Both the position numbers and the translations under genes were made by a program. A DNA stretch of 64,000 nucleotides from Hyphomonadaceae bacterium (GTDB lineage Bacteria > Pseudomonadota > Alphaproteobacteria > Caulobacterales > Hyphomonadaceae). Positions 42,049-50,277 of this stretch are shown here, piece by piece (position 1 is the stretch's first letter; every line of letters begins with the position of its first letter). Location: assembly GCA_030697555.1 (NCBI GenBank), contig JAUYPV010000161.1:35008-99007 (forward strand), read 5' to 3'. The notes below the pieces were generated by a model. That model ran no database searches and was not told the origin of the DNA. It was given only the letters and a program-made list of their open reading frames with translations.

Positions 42049-43812
42049 TCAGCTCGCCGACCAGAGCGCGGCGCCCTCGTCGCGAAGGGATTCCGCCGCC
42101 GAAACGATCGACGCCACACTTCCCGGCGCCCGCGACAGCGTGTCGTCGGCGAAGAAGCGCGCCAGCGCGAGAGTCTGCGCGGCATCCGGATTGCCACGCG
42201 CTTCAAGCGCCGCGCGCGTCAGGTACCAGCCGCCCGCCGTATCGCCCGCCAGACGCAGGTAGGATGTCGCCCCTGACAGCGCGGTCTCGCGCGCCGCCTT
42301 CATCGTGGCGGTCATCCAGGCAGTCGCTTCCTCCAGCGCTCCAGCCGCGCCGTCCAGCCGGTCGGCGATCGTCACGAACTTCAGCTCGTTGGTCGCGCGC
42401 GCCTCGCGCGCCGTCGCGCGGATATCGGACAGCAACGCGCTCATCGCCGCGCCATTGTTCATCGACAGCTTCCGGCCGACGAGGTCGATCGCCTGGATAC
42501 CGTTGGTGCCTTCGTAGATCGGCGTGATGCGCGCATCGAGATAGAACTGCGCCGCCGCCGTCTCAGCCATGAACCCCATGCCGCCATGGACCTGCACGCC
42601 GGTGTTTGTGACGTCGATCGCGCGGTCGGTCGACCACGCCTTGGCCAAAGGAGTCAGCAGGTCTTCGCGCAGCTTCGCCGCCTCCCGCACCGCGGCATCA
42701 GCTGAATGCTCCGCCAGGTCCGCCGCGCTCCCGCACGCGTAGCAGATCGCCCGCGCCGCCTGCACCGCCGCCGCCATGCCCGCCAGCGATCGCTGGATGT
42801 CCGGGTGACGGATGATTGCCGCCGATCCCTCCACGCCGGGCGCAGACCCCTGCTTGCGGTCCCCCGCATAAGCGACCGCCGCCTGCAGCGCCGCTTCACC
42901 GACCGCGACACCTTCAAGTCCGACATTCAACCGCGCCGAGTTCATCATCGTGAACATCGCCACCAGCCCGCGATTGGGTTCGCCTACCAGCCACCCCTTC
43001 GCACCCGCGTATTCCATCACGCATGTCGGCGAGGCGTGGATACCCATCTTGTGCTCGAGCCCGATGCACCGCACCGCGTTGCGCGCACCGAGCGATCCAT
43101 CCGCGTTCACGAGAAATTTCGGCGCCACGAACAGCGAGATCCCGCGCGACCCCGACGGCGCGTCCGGAAGCCGCGCCAGCACCAGTTGCACGACATTCTC
43201 CGTCATGTCGTGATCGCCCCAGGTGATGAATATCTTCTGGCCGGTGATCGAATACGAGCCATCGCCGTTGGGCACAGCCTTCGTCTTCAGTGCGCCGACA
43301 TCGGAGCCGGCCTGCGGCTCGGTGAGGTTCATCGCCCCCGTCCACTCGCCGGAGATCAGCTTGGGCAGGTACATCTGCTTCTGCTCGACCGTCCCATGCG
43401 CGAGGATCGCTTCAATCGTGCCGAAGCTGAGGAGGGGACAGAGCCCGAACGCCATGTTGGCGCCGTGCACCATCTCCATGACGGCCAGCGCCAGTACCTT
43501 TGGTAGGCCCTGCCCGCCGTACTCTTCGGGAAAGGACAGCCCCATCCACCCGCCATCGCGGAACTGGCGGTAGGCGTCGGCAAACCCGGGCGCTGCGATC
43601 ACCCCACCGTCAGTCAGTCTCGCGCCATGCTTGTGGCCGATGGGGTTAAGCGGCGCCAGAACGTCGCGCGCCAGCTTGTTGGCCTCGTCCAGGATGGGCC
43701 CGACCAGCTCCGCGTCGAAGTTCGGAAACGCGCCGGTGGCGCCCAATTCATCGAGCCGGGCGATGCGCTGGAGAGTTGCTGCAATCTGGGAAACGGGGGC
43801 GGTGTAGGGCAT
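42049..43812 (-). CDS. Acyl-CoA dehydrogenase with C-terminal extension
   Basis: A 587-residue flavoprotein of the long acyl-CoA dehydrogenase subfamily. The N-terminal helical domain (about 40-160) is followed by MNLTEPQAGSDVGALKT and IFITWGDHD of the middle domain, and a C-terminal helical domain with GGMGFMAETAAAQFYLDARI and PIYEGTNGIQAIDLVGRKL, which holds the catalytic and FAD-binding residues. The last about 120 residues form the additional domain of this subfamily, some members of which act on 3-methylthiopropanoyl-CoA (DmdC), so that is one option. It is a single gene; no other beta-oxidation genes are near. Confidence 0.88.
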   Translation of the reverse strand: MPYTAPVSQIAATLQRIARLDELGATGAFPNFDAELVGPILDEANKLARDVLAPLNPIGHKHGARLTDGGVIAAPGFADAYRQFRDGGWMGLSFPEEYGGQGLPKVLALAVMEMVHGANMAFGLCPLLSFGTIEAILAHGTVEQKQMYLPKLISGEWTGAMNLTEPQAGSDVGALKTKAVPNGDGSYSITGQKIFITWGDHDMTENVVQLVLARLPDAPSGSRGISLFVAPKFLVNADGSLGARNAVRCIGLEHKMGIHASPTCVMEYAGAKGWLVGEPNRGLVAMFTMMNSARLNVGLEGVAVGEAALQAAVAYAGDRKQGSAPGVEGSAAIIRHPDIQRSLAGMAAAVQAARAICYACGSAADLAEHSADAAVREAAKLREDLLTPLAKAWSTDRAIDVTNTGVQVHGGMGFMAETAAAQFYLDARITPIYEGTNGIQAIDLVGRKLSMNNGAAMSALLSDIRATAREARATNELKFVTIADRLDGAAGALEEATAWMTATMKAARETALSGATSYLRLAGDTAGGWYLTRAALEARGNPDAAQTLALARFFADDTLSRAPGSVASIVSAAESLRDEGAALWSAS

Positions 43813-43848
43813 GCCGGCAGACTATCCTGCCCGATGATCGCCGGTCCA

Positions 43849-43885
43849 CAAAAAGCAAACCGCGACGCCCGGTGGGACGCCGCGG
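43849..43885 (-). terminator. Probable terminator after the DUF805 gene
   Basis: On the minus strand CCGCGGCG pairs with CGTCGCGG (one G-U pair) around a 10-base loop, and TTTGCTTTTTG follows. It lies 28 bases past the stop at 43913. Confidence 0.65.
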
Positions 43886-43912
43886 CCTATCGTAACGTCA
43901 GTGGCGTTCGCG

Positions 43913-44299
43913 TTACCCGGCGCCGCGCGGATCCGGCCCGTACTTGTTGTCCCCCTGGTTGCCCGGGATGAACCAGTTCACCACCACGATTACCAGGCTC
44001 GCGATCGGAACCAGCGACAGAAGCACCAGCCAGCCTGTCCAGCCGATGTCGTGTAGCCGTTTCACGCTGATGGCGATTGAAGGCCAAAGGACGATCAGCC
44101 CGACGATCGCGAGGATAATGCCGGGTCCAGTGGTGTAGATCGCCAGAGGATTGCTTGGGTCGATGTCCGCCATCGAGCTTCCCATGGTCGAAAACACGAT
44201 GAACATCAGCACTGCGTAGATGACGATCAGCGGCAGCATGAAGCGCAGCCAGTATTGGCCGAGGCTCACGCGCCCGTTCAGCGAAAGATAGAAATCCAT
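43913..44299 (-). CDS. DUF805 membrane protein
   Basis: A 128-residue protein that starts MDFYLSLNGRVSLGQYWLRF, the typical DUF805 beginning, and has four membrane helices plus SVKRLHDIGWTGWLVLLSLV and a C-terminal GNQGDNKYGPDPRG, all characteristic of the family. Members are small inner-membrane proteins of unknown function. The frame is open to 44749 but the family start and a GGGGG site place the start at 44299. It is a single gene with a terminator. Confidence 0.9.
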   Translation of the reverse strand: MDFYLSLNGRVSLGQYWLRFMLPLIVIYAVLMFIVFSTMGSSMADIDPSNPLAIYTTGPGIILAIVGLIVLWPSIAISVKRLHDIGWTGWLVLLSLVPIASLVIVVVNWFIPGNQGDNKYGPDPRGAG

Positions 44300-44409
44300 G
44301 TAACCCCCAGGAAAAAGCGCGGCCATGACGCCGCCTGATGTCGCCGGGGATGAGCCCGGGCAGGGAGGATAATATGCCAGAATCGGCGCAACGAGCCCAT
44401 GCGCCTGCC

Positions 44410-44435
44410 GGCCGATTGTCCTAAAAGAATCGGCC
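44410..44435. other. Inverted repeat between DUF805 and DUF6152 genes
   Basis: GGCCGATT and AATCGGCC form an 8-bp perfect stem around a 10-base AT-rich loop, 110 bases before the DUF805 start. It could be an operator or leader hairpin. Confidence 0.4.
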
Positions 44436-44526
44436 GCCGCATTAATTATTGTGGTCGCTAGCCCAACGCACGGGGAAGTTTCCGTAGCGCCGCCCGAGGT
44501 CGCGATCTCCGGAGGCGCCGGCGCCT

Positions 44527-44889
44527 TCAGCGCATCAGGTCGTAGTCCTTGCCGTCGACGCGGATGCTGAGCGCCTTCCACTCGTTGGCGTTTTTGGTGT
44601 GCGGCTGGGCGTCCACCGTCACGGACTTGCCAGCAGAGAGAGCCTCTTTGTTCAATCCACGATCGACCATCCTCTGAAGCGGCGAGAGCCAGACTTCGAT
44701 CCGCTTGCCTTCGCGGTTCACCCACAGGATGGCGTGGGGCTGCTCCCATTTCAGCTCGGCGATCGTGCCCGTTACCTTCTGCTGCTTGGCTGCGTCATAG
44801 GATTCCCAGCCGTGATGGGCCCACGCCGCCGGCATCGCGACGCCGGCGAACAGCGCCGCCGCGATCGCAGCGATTGCTATATTGCGCAT
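44527..44889 (-). CDS. DUF6152-family exported protein
   Basis: A 120-residue protein with a signal peptide cleaved before HHGWESYDAA, the characteristic mature start of DUF6152, and the pattern VTGTIAELKWEQPHAILWVN that follows. The N-terminal His pair suggests metal binding, but no function is established. The ATG at 44889 follows GAGGAGG and is used instead of the frame start at 44949. It is a single gene. A related protein is encoded at 41160-41504. Confidence 0.85.
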   Translation of the reverse strand: MRNIAIAAIAAALFAGVAMPAAWAHHGWESYDAAKQQKVTGTIAELKWEQPHAILWVNREGKRIEVWLSPLQRMVDRGLNKEALSAGKSVTVDAQPHTKNANEWKALSIRVDGKDYDLMR

Positions 44890-44989
44890 GCATCTCCTCC
44901 TCGAGTTGCGCGTGCATCCTAACGCAGGCCGCGCCGAATGCATGCTCACAATGGGGAGATAGGTCTCGCTGGCGTAACGGCCATTTCGC

Positions 44990-46384
44990 CTACTTGGGCC
45001 CGATCATCTTCTCCGGCCGCACCAGCTTGGTGAACTCCGCGTCCGTCAGATAGCCGCCGCCGACGGCTTCCTCGCGCAGCGTCGTGCCGTTCTTGTGCGC
45101 TGTCTTGGCGATCTTGGCGCAGATGTCATAGCCCAGCCGCTCGTTCAGCGCCGTCACCAGCATCAGCGAGCGCTCGACACCCTGTTTGATGTTGTCCAGC
45201 CGCGGCTCGATCCCCACCACGCAGTTGTCGGTGAACGAGATCGCCGCATCGCTCAGCAGCCGCACCGACTGCAGGAAATTGTACGCCATCATCGGGTTGA
45301 ACACGTTCAGCTCGAAATGCCCCTGGCTGCCCGCGAACGTGATCGCCGCGTTGTTCCCCATGATGTGCGCGCACACCTGCGTCATTGCCTCGCACTGGGT
45401 GGGGTTCACCTTGCCCGGCATGATCGAGGAGCCCGGCTCGTTCTCCGGCAGCGCCAGTTCGCCCAGCCCAGCGCGCGGGCCCGACCCCAGGAACCGGATA
45501 TCGTTGGCGATCTTGAAGCAGCTCGCGGCCACCGTGGTGATCGCGCCATGGCTCATCACCATCGCATCGTGCGCCGCCAGCGCCTCGAACTTGTTAGGCG
45601 CCGTTTTAAACGGCAGCCCGGTTATCTCCGCGATCTTCGCCGCCACCAGCTTGTCGAACCCCTTCGGCGCGTTCAGGCCGGTGCCTACCGCCGTGCCGCC
45701 CTGCGCCAGCTCCATCAGTGACGGCAAGGTCGACTTGATGCGCGAGATGCCGTTCTCGACCTGTTTGGCATAGCCGCCGAACTCCTGTCCCAGCGTCAAC
45801 GGCGTTGCATCCTGCGTATGCGTGCGGCCGATCTTGATGATCTTTTTCCAGTCCGCCGATTTCTGCTTCAGCGCCGCATGCAGGTGTTCAAGAGCCGGGA
45901 TCAGGTCCGTCGAGATCTGCTCGGCGCAGGCGATGTGCATCGCCGTCGGAAAGGTGTCGTTCGACGACTGGCTCATGTTGACGTGGTCGTTCGGGTGCAC
46001 CGGCTTCTTCGAGCCCATGACGCCGCCCATCATCTCGATCGCGCGGTTCGAGATCACTTCGTTGGCATTCATGTTCGATTGCGTGCCGGATCCCGTCTGC
46101 CACACCACCAGCGGGAAGTGGTCGTTCAGCTTGCCGTCGATAACTTCCTGCGCCGCGTTGACGATCACCTTGCCCAGCTTCGGCTCGAGCTTTTCCAGCT
46201 CCATGTTGGCCTCGGCGGCGGCGCGCTTCACGATACCCAGCGCCCGAACGATCGGGGTGGGCTGCTTCTCCCAGCCGATCTTGAAATTGCCCAGCGACCT
46301 CTGTGCCTGGGCGCCCCAATACCGGTCCGCCGCCACGTCGATGGGCCCGAAGGTGTCGGTCTCGGTGCGCGTCTTGGCGGCCAT
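44990..46384 (-). CDS. fumC: Fumarate hydratase class II
   Basis: A 464-residue class II (iron-independent) fumarase that converts fumarate to L-malate in the TCA cycle. It has the superfamily signature [11 protein letters not shown], the [13 protein letters not shown] segment, [16 protein letters not shown] with the catalytic His, and the mobile loop region. Length agrees with E. coli FumC (467). The ATG at 46384 begins the family start ([20 protein letters not shown]); the frame is open to 46447. It is a single gene. Confidence 0.96.
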   Translation of the reverse strand: MAAKTRTETDTFGPIDVAADRYWGAQAQRSLGNFKIGWEKQPTPIVRALGIVKRAAAEANMELEKLEPKLGKVIVNAAQEVIDGKLNDHFPLVVWQTGSGTQSNMNANEVISNRAIEMMGGVMGSKKPVHPNDHVNMSQSSNDTFPTAMHIACAEQISTDLIPALEHLHAALKQKSADWKKIIKIGRTHTQDATPLTLGQEFGGYAKQVENGISRIKSTLPSLMELAQGGTAVGTGLNAPKGFDKLVAAKIAEITGLPFKTAPNKFEALAAHDAMVMSHGAITTVAASCFKIANDIRFLGSGPRAGLGELALPENEPGSSIMPGKVNPTQCEAMTQVCAHIMGNNAAITFAGSQGHFELNVFNPMMAYNFLQSVRLLSDAAISFTDNCVVGIEPRLDNIKQGVERSLMLVTALNERLGYDICAKIAKTAHKNGTTLREEAVGGGYLTDAEFTKLVRPEKMIGPK

Positions 46385-46463
46385 GTGGTCCAGCTCCCGG
46401 CGATAGAATCTGGGGCTGGGACTAGACCCGCCTTGCGTGAGGTTCAAGCGGCTACAGGGCCAC

Positions 46464-47204
46464 TCAACCCTTCTTCGTGTGCGTATACCCCATCGGGTTG
46501 AGCGGATCGCCCTTCACGAACCAGCCCGAGACGGCCAGCCTTGGGTTGAGCGCGAACGGCGCCACCAGCGTCACCGAATGCACATGGCGCACGTCGAACA
46601 GGTCCAGCGTGTTGAAGCCTGGCGAATACGAATAAGTCGGTTCGGCCTGGTCATTGTAGAACTGCAGCAGCCCGCCCCAGTCCGGATCCCAGGTCCTGGT
46701 CAACCCCCACACGAACGCGAACTTCCGCAGCTCGCCCTTCGGATCGTCGAGGTGCCGCGTAAGGTAGTGTCCCGGCCGGTAGTCGGTAGCCTGCGCGAAC
46801 ACATTGTCGAACGTCGAAGCGCCAGTGATCCGCCGGATCACATCCAGCGTTTGTTGGCTCTTCAGCTCCGAATAGAACCGTCCCAGTGCAGTGTCAGGCG
46901 CACCCGCCTGCCAGGCCTCCGTCATCCGGTAGCCCATGTAGGCAAAGCCCTCAGCGCGGCTCGCCGCCTGGGCAAGGGCGCGCTGCAGTTCCACCTGCCG
47001 CGCCCGGTCCCAGCCCGCCATCTCCTGCGGATCAATCACCGCCACTCCGCTCCCGGTCGCGCAGAACACCTGCATCGGAAGCTGCGCCATCTCCGCCGCC
47101 ACCGCATCGGCGACGGCAGGCTCCAGCACGTCCTTCACACGGATACGCCCCGTCTTCGCGAATTCCGCGGCGAGGGCAGGGATGTCTAGCTTCGGGTTCA
47201 GCAT
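46464..47204 (-). CDS. 2-oxoglutarate/Fe(II)-dependent oxygenase
   Basis: A 246-residue double-stranded-beta-helix oxygenase of the prolyl-4-hydroxylase-like superfamily. The iron ligands are the His and Asp of RHLDDPKGE and the distal His in [10 protein letters not shown]; the 2-oxoglutarate Arg is in [20 protein letters not shown] is the strand before the distal ligand, also typical. Members hydroxylate proteins or small molecules; the substrate here is unknown. It lies just upstream of fumC on the same strand (79 bases) and is divergent from the RusA gene. Confidence 0.85.
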   Translation of the reverse strand: MLNPKLDIPALAAEFAKTGRIRVKDVLEPAVADAVAAEMAQLPMQVFCATGSGVAVIDPQEMAGWDRARQVELQRALAQAASRAEGFAYMGYRMTEAWQAGAPDTALGRFYSELKSQQTLDVIRRITGASTFDNVFAQATDYRPGHYLTRHLDDPKGELRKFAFVWGLTRTWDPDWGGLLQFYNDQAEPTYSYSPGFNTLDLFDVRHVHSVTLVAPFALNPRLAVSGWFVKGDPLNPMGYTHTKKG

Positions 47205-47263
47205 GGTAGGGAGGGCTACAGACCCGCATTGCTCCTGTCCAGAAAGCCGTAAAGAGGGACCGC

Positions 47264-47665
47264 TTGGACCAGATCGATCCCGAAGGCCCAGGCTGGGTCC
47301 GCCACGCCAAGGTGCGTGCGCGGATCGATGGCGCGGGCGGCCTCGAAGTCCAGGTCGACGGCCTCACCACCCAGGCCAAATACTACAAGCCGCTGCTGCG
47401 CGAGTTCTTCCGCAAGCATCTGCCTGCCGCCCGGCCGCGCTGGGGCGACTGGTCGGCCCATATCGTGATGGAATTCACCGGCGATCCCCCGCACATGGAT
47501 CTCGACAACCTCGCCAAGGCGATGCTCGACAGCGCGGTCGGGGCCGCCTTCCACGACGACAGCCAGGTCGCCCGCCTGCTGGTCGAGCGCCGTCCTGCCG
47601 ACCGCGAAGGCGTCTGGATGCGCCTTTCCCCGATGGGCCCGCCGAACGCCGTAGACTTTCGCTAG
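47264..47665 (+). CDS. rusA: RusA-family Holliday junction resolvase
   Basis: A 133-residue RusA-type endonuclease. The metal-binding Asp residues are in PPHMDLDNLAKAMLDS and FHDDSQV, the typical family core, with the conserved Lys between them. RusA cuts four-way junctions and is usually phage-borne, but no phage genes are near, so this may be a domesticated copy. The start is TTG at 47264, four bases behind AGAGGGA; no ATG fits. It precedes the CHEGNY-family gene by 147 bases. Confidence 0.83.
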   Translation: MDQIDPEGPGWVRHAKVRARIDGAGGLEVQVDGLTTQAKYYKPLLREFFRKHLPAARPRWGDWSAHIVMEFTGDPPHMDLDNLAKAMLDSAVGAAFHDDSQVARLLVERRPADREGVWMRLSPMGPPNAVDFR

Positions 47666-47812
47666 TTAAGCGCCGTCAAGCGCCCGAACTCACCGGGATT
47701 TGCTCGACCGGACCTGTCCATCTGGTCGACAGGCCGGGCCTGCACACCTAAACCTTCCCCTACGTTCGTCATGAGACATGAACTGGGAAGCCCTCTGGGG
47801 AGGAGGAATCTA

Positions 47813-48988
47813 ATGAAGAAATCTGGCATCGGGGCGTCGATCGCGGCGCTTGGACTTGTACTGGCGCTGGCCGAACCGGCCGCCGCTCAACGGATCGGAG
47901 CCAATTCCGGCGTGAATTACGCCGACGAAAAGGCCCCCCCGGTCGAAGGTCCAAAGACGATCGCGGGCTCGCGGTCCTTCGAAAGCCCCATCCCGTTCTT
48001 CAAGGATCTCAAGCCATGGGACCCGAACTACAAGCCGCCACGCACATCGGACGGCAAGCCGGAACTCAACGGCGTATGGTCCACCGCCTCGCTTACCAGC
48101 CTGACGCGCGGCGGCGGCCGGGGCGGCGCCAACATCGACACGCTCGTGATCCCACCCGAGAAGGTCAACCAGCTGCTCGACAACGCCAACTACGTTCAGA
48201 TCGCCCGGGACAGTCAGAAGCGAACCGATCCCAATGCCGGCGTCTTCACCGACCGGCAGCCCGACGCCGGCTACAACGCCTTCTGGATCGATCCCGGTTC
48301 GGAATACGCCAAGGTCAACGGCGAGTGGCGCTCGTCCTGGATCACCTCGCCGGCCAACGGCCAGATCCCCTACAACCGCGCCGGCAACACCGCCGCGGGC
48401 TCGCGCTTGAACAGCGCTCGCACGGTCAACAACACGGGCCCGGAAATCCGCACGCTCGGCGACCGCTGCCTCGTGTCGTTCGCCAACCAGGGCGGCCCGC
48501 CGCTCACCAACGCGATGTACAACAACAACATCCAGATCGTCGTGACGCCTGACCATGTCATGCTCGACATCGAAATGAACCACGATGCCCGCATCATCCG
48601 CATCAAGAAGCCAGGCGAAGACGAAAAGCGCCTGCCTGACAATATCGAGCAGTGGTTCGGCGATTCGATCGGCTGGTGGGAAGGCGACACGCTGGTGGTC
48701 GAAACGCGCAATCCGCACCAGCTCCAAGCTCGCGGCCGCGTCCCGCTGTCGAAGCAGGGCAAGGTGATCGAGCGCTTCAAGCGCGTGTCGGATGTCGAGA
48801 TCGACTATACGTACGAAGTGATCGACCCGGTCAGCTATACGCAGACTTGGACGGGCCAGATGCCGCTTCGTAAGTCGAAGGAGAAGGTGTTCGAATACGC
48901 CTGCCACGAAGGCAACTATGCCTTGCCGGGCATCCTCATCGGCATGAACGAGGGCCGCGACACGGCGCTCGAAGCCGACGGCGAGTAA
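47813..48988 (+). CDS. Exported protein of uncharacterised CHEGNY family
   Basis: A 391-residue secreted protein with a signal peptide (to AEPAAAQ). The mature part has a PxLNGVW segment (SDGKPELNGVWSTASL at about 93-108), a Gly-rich stretch, GWWEGDTLVVET, a beta-strand block (VSDVEIDYTYEVIDPVSYTQ) and a closing FEYACHEGNYALPGIL. This layout is common among exported proteins of unknown function in proteobacteria and acidobacteria; it has no assigned activity. A remnant of a second copy lies at 260-345 next to DUF6644-like genes. AGGAGG lies 6 bases before the ATG at 47813, and a terminator follows. Confidence 0.75.
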   Translation: MKKSGIGASIAALGLVLALAEPAAAQRIGANSGVNYADEKAPPVEGPKTIAGSRSFESPIPFFKDLKPWDPNYKPPRTSDGKPELNGVWSTASLTSLTRGGGRGGANIDTLVIPPEKVNQLLDNANYVQIARDSQKRTDPNAGVFTDRQPDAGYNAFWIDPGSEYAKVNGEWRSSWITSPANGQIPYNRAGNTAAGSRLNSARTVNNTGPEIRTLGDRCLVSFANQGGPPLTNAMYNNNIQIVVTPDHVMLDIEMNHDARIIRIKKPGEDEKRLPDNIEQWFGDSIGWWEGDTLVVETRNPHQLQARGRVPLSKQGKVIERFKRVSDVEIDYTYEVIDPVSYTQTWTGQMPLRKSKEKVFEYACHEGNYALPGILIGMNEGRDTALEADGE

Positions 48989-49009
48989 ACTCATCCAGCT
49001 GGAATGAAG

Positions 49010-49034
49010 GCTCGCTCGAAAGAGCGGGCTTTTG
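49010..49034 (+). terminator. Rho-independent terminator
   Basis: GCTCGCTC and GAGCGGGC form an 8-bp stem with one G-T pair around GAAA, followed by TTTTG, 21 bases past the stop of the CHEGNY-family gene. Confidence 0.75.
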
Positions 49035-49047
49035 TTTGGGCAGACTG

Positions 49048-50169
49048 CTAGCCGGCGAGCTGCGACTTCACCGCCACGTGCAGCAGGTGATCCTGCAGTC
49101 GGCTGGATTGTGTATCGAGATTGAAATCCTTCAACGCCAGCTCGCGCCCCGCCGCGCCCATCGCCAGCGTTCCGGCAACATCGCTTGTCATCCGCTCCAG
49201 CCGGTCCGCCAGCGCGGCATCGTCGTTCTCGGCAACAAGGAGTCCGGTGACGCCGTCCTGCACGCATTCGGGAATTCCGGCATGGTGGGTCGCCGCGACA
49301 GCGCAGCCTGACAGCATCGCCTCGAGGCAGACGATCGGCAGCCCCTCTGCGTCTCCGGAGGCGGCGCGGCGCGACGGCACACAGTGAATCATCGCCTCGG
49401 CAAATTGGCCCGGCATGGTCTCCGCGGGAATCCAGCCGGGCAGTTCGACATTGAGACCCGCCTCTTGCAGCCGCCCCGCCAGCCGGGATTTGAGCGGTCC
49501 GTCACCCACCATACGAACGCGCCAGCCATCGAGCTTCGGGCCGAGCCGCGCGAGAGCGGCCACCAGTGTGTCGACGCCCTTCTTCTCAACCCATCGTCCG
49601 GCGAAAAGGATCAGTTTCTGTTTTTCCGCCGGCTTGAAGCGGCTTGGGTCGGCGCCGTTGTGGTGCACGATCATCTTCTCGGGCGGGCATCCCGCCGCCG
49701 CAAGCTCGCCACGGATGAAGTCCGACACCGGCAGTATCAGCGCCGCCTCGTCCCAGAGCTGCTTGCGCCGCCGGTTGTAGATGCGAAGCTTGCTGTCGCG
49801 CGTGTTCGCCTTCTTCGTGGCGTCCCCGCCGTGATAGGTCACGACCAGCGGAAGACCCAGCGCGCGCGCCAGGGGCAGGGCGTAGGCGCTCGACTTGCCG
49901 AAGTGTGCGTGAATCAGGATGGGTTTTTCCTGAAGCAGGCGCTCCTTCAGCTGCTCCGACACCAGGCCGAGCTGCTTGAACCCTGTCTCCCCGAGCACGC
50001 CGTGCAGGGGATTGAGTGTGATCGCTCGTATCCATGAAGGCGGCAGCGTGCGCAGGACGCTGCCGACAAACACCGGCTGCAGCTTGTCGAATGCCTTGTA
50101 CGATTGGTGGATGAAGCCTTCGGACGGGGCGAACATCTTGTCTGCGAACACAAGGAACTGCCGCTTCAA
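49048..50169 (-). CDS. Glycosyltransferase family 4
   Basis: A 373-residue GT4 (GT-B fold) enzyme. The N-terminal domain holds HAHFGKSSAYALPLARALGL and VVTYHGGDA; the C-terminal Rossmann half has FAGRWVEKKGVDTLVAALARL and the donor-site EGLPIVCLEAMLSG with the E-x7-E motif. Such enzymes build surface polysaccharides or colanic-acid-like exopolysaccharide. The start is TTG at 50169 with GAGGGA six bases ahead. It lies 108 bases downstream of pheT on the same strand and may be read from that operon. Donor and acceptor are unknown. Confidence 0.86.
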   Translation of the reverse strand: MKRQFLVFADKMFAPSEGFIHQSYKAFDKLQPVFVGSVLRTLPPSWIRAITLNPLHGVLGETGFKQLGLVSEQLKERLLQEKPILIHAHFGKSSAYALPLARALGLPLVVTYHGGDATKKANTRDSKLRIYNRRRKQLWDEAALILPVSDFIRGELAAAGCPPEKMIVHHNGADPSRFKPAEKQKLILFAGRWVEKKGVDTLVAALARLGPKLDGWRVRMVGDGPLKSRLAGRLQEAGLNVELPGWIPAETMPGQFAEAMIHCVPSRRAASGDAEGLPIVCLEAMLSGCAVAATHHAGIPECVQDGVTGLLVAENDDAALADRLERMTSDVAGTLAMGAAGRELALKDFNLDTQSSRLQDHLLHVAVKSQLAG

Positions 50170-50277
50170 CTGCGATCCCTCATGCTGCCTCGCCGCCGAT
50201 CCCCTCGCCCTCGGCGCACTGCCTTAGCGCAGTCTCCCTTGCCGGGCAAACCCGCTGGCGGCGCCCGGAAAGGACCT

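Noticed and set aside
46385..46460. Possible tRNA upstream of fumC, since a frame there reads GGSSPSP as tRNA T-arms often do
   Set aside because: The putative T-stem has a mismatch, the loop lacks TTCRA, and no acceptor, D or anticodon arm can be built.
50228..50277. Terminator after pheT
   Set aside because: CCGGGC and GCCCGG can pair on the minus strand, but the loop is 15 bases and no T-tract follows.
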